This document shows, in pieces, positions 57,315 through 64,000 of a DNA stretch of 64,000 nt. The stretch spans positions 1 through 64,000 of the forward strand of contig JAILLP010000007.1 in NCBI GenBank assembly GCA_024693065.1. The letters are read 5' to 3'. The translations under genes and the position numbers were made by a program. Position 1 is the stretch's first letter, and every line of letters starts with the position of its first letter. The stretch is from Paludibacteraceae bacterium (GTDB taxonomy: Bacteria; Bacteroidota; Bacteroidia; Bacteroidales; Paludibacteraceae). The notes under the pieces are model-generated. The model saw only the letters and a list, made by a program, of their open reading frames with translations, had not been told where the DNA came from and made no database searches.

Positions 57315-58949
57315 TTACTCCTCGTCCTGTTTTCTTAGCATATAATAACCTCCCGCAGGATTAGACGCTTCATAAAATCCTAAATTATTAACCCAAATTA
57401 AATCATCTTTATTCTTTTCGTACCATTCACTTAAAAATTCACGCATTGAATCATAGGTTGTAAGATAGTAATCCATTGGATATGTCAATCTATAATTAAT
57501 AAACAATATTGTATGAATTCCTTTTTCATACATTAGTTTTCCCAAATCAGAAATCATCCCGGACAACAAACCATATATAATGGTACTTACAGTTTCCGTA
57601 CGTACCATGGGACCTTCTGTAAAACTTTGAGAAGTAAGAACTTGGGTCGTATCTCCAATCATCGATATCAAACAAGGAATAATTTCTTTACCACATTTTA
57701 TAATTCGCCAACTTGTAGCATCACCCTCGAACCAACCATTCTCCCAATAATCTGCAGTTCTACAAACTTCTGTTATCTTTTTTATTAAAATTAAGACGCT
57801 GTCACACGACAAATACTCATAATAATTTTCATCTATAGGCTTCTGGTTAATATATTCTGTCGAACGAATAACTCTTCCATCAGTCAGATGCAAAAAGCAA
57901 ACAGGATTTCTTACATCAAAAGAAACTTCTCCATTAAAATAGATATGAAGCTGATTATCTGGCATGGAAAATTTGTCCACATATACCAATCTTTTAGGCA
58001 ACCACATACTATCCAATAAAGAACAACCCTCAAATGCGTTGTGACCAATATGGAAAATTGAATCGGGAAGATATACTCTTTTCAAATGTCTTGCATAAAA
58101 GAATGCATATGGGCCTATTCGTTTGACTGAATTAGGCACTACAAAAATACTATCCTCTTTAGATGATGGATAATAAATCAAATCAGTTTTATCCTTGCTA
58201 TATATAACGCCATTCTCTGAACAGAAAAATTCATTATCCTTATCTACTTCAATAGACTTGAAATTTAGATTTTTTTCATTGCGAAGCTGCAATTTCTCAG
58301 TTTCTGTAAGGATAGAAATCTTTTTTACATTCTTAGGAATTTTCAGATGCTGCAGATTCTTACATCCATAAAAAGAATACAAAAAGACACTCTGAAGCGA
58401 CTCTGGCAACACCACTTCTCGCAAGCTACTACATTCAGAGAATGTATATGAATCTATTTTCTGCAAGTTATGAGGCAATTTTATCTTTTGCAGATTTACA
58501 CATTTTGAAAACTCACGCAAATGCAACTTGTATAATTCATCACATTCCGAAAGATCTATTTCTTTTGACTTAGAATTCCAAAAAGACACACTACGAATGA
58601 ACTTAGGTAATGTAACACTTTCATAATTCGAATGAATGCGACAAGATACCACTTTATAACTTACAGAATCAACATTTATCGATTCTGGAATTATTAATTG
58701 CTTCTTATTTCCCTCTCCATGGAAAGTAGTATCAATTTCAACAACAGCACAAGAATCTTTTTCCCACAAGACGTATATTAAATCATCATGTTGGATTTTT
58801 CGATATTCATATCGTTTGCCCCAACGATACATAACATATGGGTCTAATTCATTGAATAGTAAATTCCCAGAATCAGAATGTCTTTCCCCATAGGAAAAGA
58901 AAATAGGGAACACACTAAACAATAATATCACAAATAATTTTTCTCTCAT
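57315..58949 (-). CDS. Secreted leucine-rich-repeat protein (BspA-like LRR_5)
   Basis: A protein of ~544 residues from the ATG at 58949 (MREKLFVILLFSVFPIFFSYG), giving a signal peptide; the frame open to 58976 would overlap the Rhs stop. About residues 80-330 hold LRR_5 repeats of the BspA type (for example LREFSKCVNLQKIKLPHNL, YTFSECSSLREVVLPESL, YSFYGCKNLQHLKIPKN, NAFEGCSLLDSMWLPKRL). The C-terminal ~200 residues are unrecognised. It lies 14 nt after the NlpC/P60-like Rhs gene, where the other cassettes have small immunity candidates, so it may be an immunity or adaptor protein. Confidence 0.78.
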   Translation of the reverse strand: MREKLFVILLFSVFPIFFSYGERHSDSGNLLFNELDPYVMYRWGKRYEYRKIQHDDLIYVLWEKDSCAVVEIDTTFHGEGNKKQLIIPESINVDSVSYKVVSCRIHSNYESVTLPKFIRSVSFWNSKSKEIDLSECDELYKLHLREFSKCVNLQKIKLPHNLQKIDSYTFSECSSLREVVLPESLQSVFLYSFYGCKNLQHLKIPKNVKKISILTETEKLQLRNEKNLNFKSIEVDKDNEFFCSENGVIYSKDKTDLIYYPSSKEDSIFVVPNSVKRIGPYAFFYARHLKRVYLPDSIFHIGHNAFEGCSLLDSMWLPKRLVYVDKFSMPDNQLHIYFNGEVSFDVRNPVCFLHLTDGRVIRSTEYINQKPIDENYYEYLSCDSVLILIKKITEVCRTADYWENGWFEGDATSWRIIKCGKEIIPCLISMIGDTTQVLTSQSFTEGPMVRTETVSTIIYGLLSGMISDLGKLMYEKGIHTILFINYRLTYPMDYYLTTYDSMREFLSEWYEKNKDDLIWVNNLGFYEASNPAGGYYMLRKQDEE

Positions 58950-58963
58950 ATTAATTTGCCACC

Positions 58964-60427
58964 TTATTCCCCCCACATAGATTCTGGCACATTATCTGAC
59001 GCTGAACCATTCGTATAAACTCGGTTATCTCTTTCAAGGCTACTCTTCCCTAGCACATCATTAGGTTTTTTTATGCCATTACGATATCTATAAACCCTAT
59101 AAGATACATCCTTTTTTTTAGGTGTTTCATCTGCATTAGCGTTGTTTAAGGCATTACTCAGTACAGTATTGTCTGAGACATGGTTTAAAAATGGATCAGG
59201 AGATGGGTTTTTAGGCAATTCCAATTGCCATCTATTAATTGAAGCAGGATCTGATCCATTCTTGTGATATAATTCAGCAATCGCCATTCCATTTTCTTTA
59301 TCAATTCTAATTGATTTAATCTCTGCCGCATGATATGGGACATTATTTTCATCAAAAAAGACAATAATATCCCCCGCTTGTGCATATATCAAATCTCCTG
59401 GTTGGTATTGATGAGCTTGCCCTGTTAGGGCTGTATAAGAACCATCACTTACTGTATTCGTCAACACCCCCCCTGTGGCTAACTCACATTCATCCTCAAT
59501 TACTTGCATGGCATCATGACCTGTTGCGAAGAAAACTTGACCACCTGCAAAAGAAATGCCAAAACAATTTGCTGATTGCGTAAGTTGGTCATACGCAGAT
59601 TGTCCTGGTTGTGGTGGATAATAAAGGACAAGGAATGGATGATGGTACCCCTCCCTATCAGTAGTTGTAGCGACCCCAACTTCGTCTCGGTGGTTACTAA
59701 ACATAGTAGCATAATCAGGATTTTGTTGAATTCTTTCTTTAATGAGATTATCAATCACATCTTGCGGAAAAGTAACATCAACGTTGCCATTAATACAATC
59801 TATTCTTCCATCGGGGTCCCATAATGCCATTGGATTTCCCGAACAATAATTATATACATTTTTAGAAGGAGATTTCATATAAAGCGGATCCACACTCAAC
59901 CACCTTCCTAAGCGAGTATCCAGCAGACGAAATTTTGTAGTGTAAACCCCACTTGCGATGTCATTCTCCTTCTCATGTCCAGTGTATCCGTAGCGATAAT
60001 CGTCACTTTCGCTATAACTCCTTCCCGGCTCCGTCATACCATACGGATAGTAATCCGACAAACTAACGACCGTAGGCTCGTCTGTAGTGGATGCCTTATC
60101 CGAGATCACCGCCATCACGTTGCCGAGGTGGTTGGTGAGCTCGTAATAAGTGGCAGGTGTTTCACTCGTGTTGGTGGCGTTCAGCGCTAAGTCACGCTTC
60201 CTCATGCCGAGGCGGCCGGCTCCGTAGAGATGCTGCTCGGCGAGGGTGAAGGTACCGTTGTCCGAGTCTCCATGCTTGTGTTCGTACACCGCCAGCACGC
60301 TGCCCTGCGGGTCGCGCATGTAGTAGGTGGTCACAAACTTGTCGCCCATAGTGACGTTTTTGTTGGTCATCGTCTTGACGATGCGCTGGCCCATGGCGTC
60401 GGATAACTCACCAATTGTATTTTTCAT
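58964..60427 (-). CDS. Truncated Rhs protein with NlpC/P60-like C-terminal toxin
   Basis: Rhs homology starts at DAMGQRIVKT (residue 10) and ends near RLGRWLSVD and ALWDPDG (~207). The toxin part holds SANCFGISFAGG (Cys288), a Gly-Asp strand GDIIVFFDENN, and YHAAEIKS (His366), the Cys, Gly-Asp and His order of NlpC/P60 hydrolases. Its C-terminus (~425-487) is low complexity. The first nine residues are not Rhs. The ATG overlaps the TGA of a 50-residue frame upstream. It shares its fold with the toxin at 53.4 kb, though the sequences are not close. Confidence 0.8.
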   Translation of the reverse strand: MKNTIGELSDAMGQRIVKTMTNKNVTMGDKFVTTYYMRDPQGSVLAVYEHKHGDSDNGTFTLAEQHLYGAGRLGMRKRDLALNATNTSETPATYYELTNHLGNVMAVISDKASTTDEPTVVSLSDYYPYGMTEPGRSYSESDDYRYGYTGHEKENDIASGVYTTKFRLLDTRLGRWLSVDPLYMKSPSKNVYNYCSGNPMALWDPDGRIDCINGNVDVTFPQDVIDNLIKERIQQNPDYATMFSNHRDEVGVATTTDREGYHHPFLVLYYPPQPGQSAYDQLTQSANCFGISFAGGQVFFATGHDAMQVIEDECELATGGVLTNTVSDGSYTALTGQAHQYQPGDLIYAQAGDIIVFFDENNVPYHAAEIKSIRIDKENGMAIAELYHKNGSDPASINRWQLELPKNPSPDPFLNHVSDNTVLSNALNNANADETPKKKDVSYRVYRYRNGIKKPNDVLGKSSLERDNRVYTNGSASDNVPESMWGE

Positions 60428-60576
60428 GAATTTGTCTTCCTTGTATAGCCTTTATTTTGTTTTAACGTGTTTTTGTCTAACAGCATAAGGGAATACCCCA
60501 TCAAAACCTCTTCCATTAGGGTTCGTCCCCCACCGGGCACAGCTTCGCCGTTGTCAGTGACAGAACTGGCAAGCAT
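60424..60576 (-). CDS. Possible 50-residue leader ORF before the Rhs cassette
   Basis: A small frame beginning MLASSVTDNGEAVPGGG, whose TGA overlaps the ATG of the Rhs gene by 4 nt (ATGA). A TATATTTG -7 box lies at 60594-60601, 18 nt upstream of its ATG. It contains no recognised domain. It may be the rest of a gene deleted by the cassette junction or a real coupled leader; coding status is uncertain. Confidence 0.35.
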   Translation of the reverse strand: MLASSVTDNGEAVPGGGRTLMEEVLMGYSLMLLDKNTLKQNKGYTRKTNS

Positions 60577-60593
60577 CGGAAACTCTTTTTGCA

Positions 60594-60601
60594 CAAATAT
60601 A
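60594..60601 (-). promoter_or_regulatory. -7 box upstream of the Rhs cassette at 59-60 kb
   Basis: TATATTTG on the minus strand fits TAnnTTTG. No TTTG at the expected -33 place was found. Confidence 0.4.
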
Positions 60602-60658
60602 TCAATTATTGGGGAATATTCTTTTCGATGGTTGTTTTTTAGGGGATACGAAAAAACA

Positions 60659-60745
60659 TCATAGGTCTTTATTGACTTTCGTCTTGAAGGCGAAATCCGC
60701 GTAAATGTTTATGTAGCGCATCAGCGCCGTGCCAGGCATGCACAT
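60659..60745 (-). pseudogene. N-terminal remnant of an Rpn-family nuclease-transposase
   Basis: A 28-residue frame, MCMPGTALMRYINIYADFAF and on, ending at TGA. The RYIN-x-Y-x-DF-x-F start is the N-terminal signature of Rpn (PD-(D/E)XK nuclease/transposase) proteins, which usually read RYINPYTDFGFKKLFG. All the rest of the gene is gone. The promoter and upstream repeat are as in the copy at 55.0 kb. Confidence 0.75.
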
Positions 60746-60930
60746 GTTTTTTCTTTTTTTAGTTAACTGAACAAAGATACAAATTTTTCGCGACCTAAGC
60801 AATTGGTTTTAAAGCACGGAGTATTCCATCGGTCTGACATGACCACCTGCGGTGCGGGGCGACGTAGTGATGTTGTGCAATGATCTTGGGCATCTAAACC
60901 ATACTATATTATTTCCTCCTTCGTTTTCCA
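60746..60930 (-). repeat. Copy 2 of the Rpn upstream repeat
   Basis: Matches 55001-55170 over ~165 bp, including the promoter box TATCTTTG (minus strand, 60772-60779) and the AAAGCACGGAGT stretch. It runs up to hairpin copy 3. Confidence 0.7.
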
Positions 60931-60932
60931 TA

Positions 60933-60969
60933 GTTGCTAAATTAAGGGTTGTTCTTAATTTGGCAAATG
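60933..60969. repeat. Hairpin repeat, copy 3
   Basis: Arms AGTTGCTAAATTAAG and CTTAATTTGGCAAAT around a 7-nt loop; the inner ~9 bp pair well and the outer part less so. It is preceded by GTTTTCCAT as in copy 2. Confidence 0.65.
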
Positions 60970-61010
60970 GTTCGAAAGGCAAAATATATAGCCGAGGTAA
61001 CGGTCGGAAA

Positions 61011-61547
61011 TCATTTAATCAACCATGGAATTTCCCTTGTTGTAGCACAACTGCCCATTCCCCGAAATTCCACATTCCCAGTTTCTTTACAATACACATA
61101 TTCAAACATAAATAAAGTCCCAAGAGATTGACATATTACTTTTTTCTCATCAGACATTACGAGACCATCATTTATTGCTATTCCTGCAGACAAATCACCC
61201 TTTGTATCAGAAACACCTATTATCATTGGGTAAATGTAATATATTTGACGATAACAAACATCGGTAGTATAGCGGCTGGTGTATTTTGTGTTTTTAGGGA
61301 TATTATCGCAATTGAGCTCATGAACTATTCTAATAGAATATCCATTTATTTCTTTTGGAAAGTTGTCGGTTATGCCATACACTTGTTTTATACAAATTGT
61401 ATCTCCCTTTTCATATCGATAACTTAAAATTGAATCGACAAAGTGAGTAAACGCATCGACATATAAATCTTTTGTATATGCCATGTCTCTTCCACTTTTG
61501 AGCAACAATAACAATATCAATATAACTAATTTTCTCATAACAATCAT
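61011..61547 (-). CDS. Candidate immunity protein for the long Rhs gene
   Basis: Unrecognised secreted protein of 178 residues with an N-terminal signal (MRKLVILILLLLLKSG from the inner ATG). Its ATG overlaps the Rhs stop (TAATG), so the two are translationally coupled. The mature domain is mainly beta with several Tyr/Ile-rich strands and ends in CATTREIPWLIK. AT content equals that of the Rhs toxin domain. An immunity role for the JAB-type toxin is inferred from position only. Confidence 0.62.
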   Translation of the reverse strand: MIVMRKLVILILLLLLKSGRDMAYTKDLYVDAFTHFVDSILSYRYEKGDTICIKQVYGITDNFPKEINGYSIRIVHELNCDNIPKNTKYTSRYTTDVCYRQIYYIYPMIIGVSDTKGDLSAGIAINDGLVMSDEKKVICQSLGTLFMFEYVYCKETGNVEFRGMGSCATTREIPWLIK

Positions 61548-64000
61548 TACTCTTCGCTTTTACAATACACCGAAAATGGAACTGTCGCAATCACGCCAGT
61601 TCTATTAAAAATATATAACCTTTGATTACCCATTCCCCATACAAAACGATAATCACTATCTTGATACTGTGCCATGTTATTTATATCATCTGCTGATGGC
61701 GGTTGTGCCCAACTTTCGTTAGGATAAGGATGAGCATGATGTGACCTCATTCCACCAAGGCTTGCTGCATCCGAATTCGATGGATCCACATAATCTCCAA
61801 TTAATATACTATATATTTCATGAGACCACGAATTAATATTCCATCCATACTCTCTGTTACCCTCTGTCCCCATAAAAAGACTGAATGCCCAATCCATATG
61901 ATAAAGAAAGTTTAGAGACACATCTCCATCCTGAGGAGATGGAATCTGGACAAAACTTTGCCATTCAATATTCCTTTCATATTCGACTAGCTGTTCACCT
62001 GTTATTCCCAACGCCTTCGATATATTATAATCAATCGCTGAGAACTTCGCCGACCGCTGTTCATCAGGTGTAATCGGATTGGTCCATCCCCTATGATCAT
62101 TATTATTGTAATTCCATTCGCCATACATTTCCTCTGTCGACTGAGCTGTTCTTAAGGCAAAATAGACAGAAGTTTCACCATTGTCATTGCTTATTTTGCA
62201 CAATATTTCACCATTTTCCCCGAAAAGAGTACTATCTGCACCAGCAATGTCAATTGCATATATAGGAGAATTTCCCAGCACCGAATAACTGGATTCATAT
62301 TCTTTAGTTATCGGATCTAGATTCCATCTTCTTCCCAACCGTCCATCATACTCCCAATAAAGTGCCGTAGTATGTCCTTCGCCCAGCTCCGGAACATTTT
62401 CCTGAGAATTGAACCCATACCTGTACGCATCATAGCTTCTTCCCGGCTCCGTCATACCAAACGGATAGTAATCCGTCATACTAACGATGGTAGGCTTGTC
62501 TGTAGTGGTTGCCTCATCCGATATCACCGCCATCACGTTGCCCAAATGGTTGGTGAGCTCATAATAATTGGCAGGTGATTCATTCGCATTGCCCGTGTTC
62601 AGCGCCAAGTCACGTTTCCTCATGCCGAGACGGCCAGCTCCGTAGAGATGCTGCTCGGTGAGGGTGAAGGTGCCGTTGTCAGAGTCTCCATGTTTGTGCT
62701 CGTACACCGCCAACACATTCCCCTGCGGGTCACGAACGTAGTAGGTGGTCACAAACTTGTCGCCCATTGTGACGTTCTTGTTGGTCACCGTCTTGGCGAT
62801 GCGCTGACCCTTAGCGTCGTAGTCGAAGTGGAGGTCTGGTTTCTGACTGCCTGCGGTGCGGGTCACGTCAGACACCTTGCCCGTCATCGTCCATTTGATC
62901 TCCGCTATATCCTCGCTCTTGTCCTTGATGAGGTTACCTATCTCATCGTAGTCGTAGTTGTGGGTCGACGGCTTCTGCTGTTCGTAACTAACATCGTTCT
63001 GGTTCTGATCCTTGATGTCCGTCGTGGTGGCGTTGTTTCTCACCGCATCGTTCACGTGCAGCAATCTGTTGCTCAGGATATTGCCCTTCGCATCCTTGGC
63101 GTAGTGGTACGTCAGGTTGTCCATCGCCGCACCCGTATGGTCGTTGCGGGTCAAGTTGGTGATGTTGCCGTTCGCGTCGTAGATGTAGGAGGTCTGGTAC
63201 TGGTCGCTTCCCAACACCTGCGAAGCCTTCAGACGGTTCAGCTCGTCGTAGACGAAGCGCCTCGTCTGCGCACCGAAGTTTCCAGGAGCCGACACGTTCT
63301 GCGTGAGGTTCGTCTGCATGGCGACGATGTTGCCGTTGTAGAGGTTCACCGCACCTCCGTCCACCGTGCGGTAGTTTGTTCCGCTGATCGGCTTGTAGTC
63401 CTCGTTGTTGTACTGCAGCTCATAACCGTAGACGTCCGCCTTGACACCAGCATTGCTCTCGGCATCGAGGTTCACACCCTTGGTCCAACCCTGCAGCGTA
63501 TAGGCGTAGTCCACCCCCTGCAGGTTCTCACCCAGCACCGTGCGCGCCAACGGTCCGTGGCGGTAGTACTCATAGTGGGCGAGCTCGTTCCATGCGTCGT
63601 CCCCTTGGTAGTTGGCGAGGACCCTCGTCAGGCGGTTCTCCGCATCGTACTCGTAGCGGAGGGAGTAGCCGTCAGCCTTATCCTTCTGGTAGTCGAGTCG
63701 GTTCACCTTGCCGCTCACAAGGTCGTAGTCGTAGTCTATCCGCTTGAAGCGCTGGCCGATGTTCCTCAGTCCGTAGATGTCATGCACCAACGTGCTGACG
63801 TTTCCGTGTATGTCGTAGCTGTAGTGCGTCGCATGGTTGTAGTGCGTCGGCGAAGCGTCGTACACCTCCTGGTAGAGGGTCGTGGCGATGCGGTTGCGCA
63901 AGTGTTGCTGTCCGCCCTCGCCGAACGCCTGGTAGATCTCGTTGTTCGTCGACTCGCCGTAGATAGGCTCGTCGTACACCGAGCGGATTACCTGGTAGCG
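61547..64000 (-). CDS. Rhs protein with JAB-like C-terminal protease toxin, 5' end outside window
   Basis: The frame is open to the window edge, so the N-terminus is missing. YD/Rhs repeats fill the visible front (YDYDLVSGKVNRLDYQKD, YEYDAENRLTRVLANY, YIYDANGNITNLTRND), followed by the core. The core end here, YRYGFNSQENVPEL...RLGRRWNLDP, differs from the other three cassettes. The last ~220 residues are AT-rich and carry SHHAHPYPNESWAQPPSADD, an H-x-H-P then S-x-x-D arrangement typical of JAB/MPN metalloproteases, as in Toxin-JAB1 of polymorphic toxins. The spacing between the two halves is longer than usual. It is the only copy keeping the repeat region. Confidence 0.85.
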   Translation of the reverse strand, partial: RYQVIRSVYDEPIYGESTNNEIYQAFGEGGQQHLRNRIATTLYQEVYDASPTHYNHATHYSYDIHGNVSTLVHDIYGLRNIGQRFKRIDYDYDLVSGKVNRLDYQKDKADGYSLRYEYDAENRLTRVLANYQGDDAWNELAHYEYYRHGPLARTVLGENLQGVDYAYTLQGWTKGVNLDAESNAGVKADVYGYELQYNNEDYKPISGTNYRTVDGGAVNLYNGNIVAMQTNLTQNVSAPGNFGAQTRRFVYDELNRLKASQVLGSDQYQTSYIYDANGNITNLTRNDHTGAAMDNLTYHYAKDAKGNILSNRLLHVNDAVRNNATTTDIKDQNQNDVSYEQQKPSTHNYDYDEIGNLIKDKSEDIAEIKWTMTGKVSDVTRTAGSQKPDLHFDYDAKGQRIAKTVTNKNVTMGDKFVTTYYVRDPQGNVLAVYEHKHGDSDNGTFTLTEQHLYGAGRLGMRKRDLALNTGNANESPANYYELTNHLGNVMAVISDEATTTDKPTIVSMTDYYPFGMTEPGRSYDAYRYGFNSQENVPELGEGHTTALYWEYDGRLGRRWNLDPITKEYESSYSVLGNSPIYAIDIAGADSTLFGENGEILCKISNDNGETSVYFALRTAQSTEEMYGEWNYNNNDHRGWTNPITPDEQRSAKFSAIDYNISKALGITGEQLVEYERNIEWQSFVQIPSPQDGDVSLNFLYHMDWAFSLFMGTEGNREYGWNINSWSHEIYSILIGDYVDPSNSDAASLGGMRSHHAHPYPNESWAQPPSADDINNMAQYQDSDYRFVWGMGNQRLYIFNRTGVIATVPFSVYCKSEE

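Noticed and set aside
55185-60969. Hairpins as integron attC sites
   Set aside because: The arms are long and AT-rich with a simple loop and no core-site pattern or integrase gene; element ends or terminators fit better.

Overview
The window reads as chromosomal DNA from a member of the Bacteroidota, most likely Bacteroidales. Supporting signs are promoters of the Bacteroidota type (TTTG, about 19-20 nt, TAnnTTTG/TAnnTTCG), few Shine-Dalgarno leaders, a GldB-like lipoprotein, a Bacteroidota-type ABC-F ATPase, a LysS with a C-terminal extension, and Rpn/AAA-PD-(D/E)XK nuclease families next to Rhs genes. Genus and species cannot be fixed from the sequence alone.

Layout. 1-4.2 kb (+): the 3' part of a large protein whose GC-rich N-terminal part switches abruptly to an AT-rich zinc-metallopeptidase C-terminal part, followed by two small membrane proteins; this resembles a polymorphic toxin with immunity candidates. 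4.3-9.8 kb: ABC-F ATPase, GldB-like lipoprotein, an unknown lipoprotein, a secreted MORN protein and a HigBA toxin-antitoxin pair. 9.8-30.9 kb (-): a Wzx/Wzy-type capsule or exopolysaccharide locus, read from wza and wzc through a nucleotide-sugar dehydrogenase, flippase, CapA, a TupA-like ATP-grasp protein, polymerase, glycosyltransferases, acyl/acetyltransferases, a second ATP-grasp protein, deacetylase, initiating sugar-phosphate transferase, aminotransferase, a FlaA1/CapD-type dehydratase and manA. 31.0-35.9 kb (-): housekeeping genes lysS, gpsA, pgi and a DedA protein. 36.0-39.2 kb (-): AT-rich accessory genes bounded by a short Rhs remnant. 39.4-51.0 kb (+): a compact 13-gene type II secretion/pseudopilus operon (major pseudopilin, prepilin peptidase, ATPase, secretin, GspL-, GspM- and GspC/PilP-like proteins, minor pseudopilins, GspF) with two unusual members, a lipoprotein and a MORN_2-type secreted protein. 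51.0-64.0 kb (-): an Rhs polymorphic-toxin island.

In the Rhs island one long Rhs gene (cut by the window edge) stands upstream of three shorter Rhs core-plus-toxin cassettes. Each is followed by a small secreted or lipoprotein gene in the immunity position, with one LRR protein in that place. Between cassettes lie decayed Rpn-type nuclease genes with conserved promoters, three copies of a hairpin repeat, and an intact AAA-ATPase/PD-(D/E)XK gene. The Rhs-homologous DNA breaks at different points in each cassette, and several breaks fall at the same roughly 15-bp place. Two more Rhs scraps at 36.0 and 51.0 kb, and a paralogous candidate immunity gene at 38.7 kb, suggest that this material has also reached the flanks of the secretion operon.

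The findings most worth follow-up are the type II secretion-like operon with its two non-canonical members and the Rhs island with its nuclease remnants and hairpins. A functional link between the two is only a hypothesis. All family calls come from reading motifs by eye; no database search was run.
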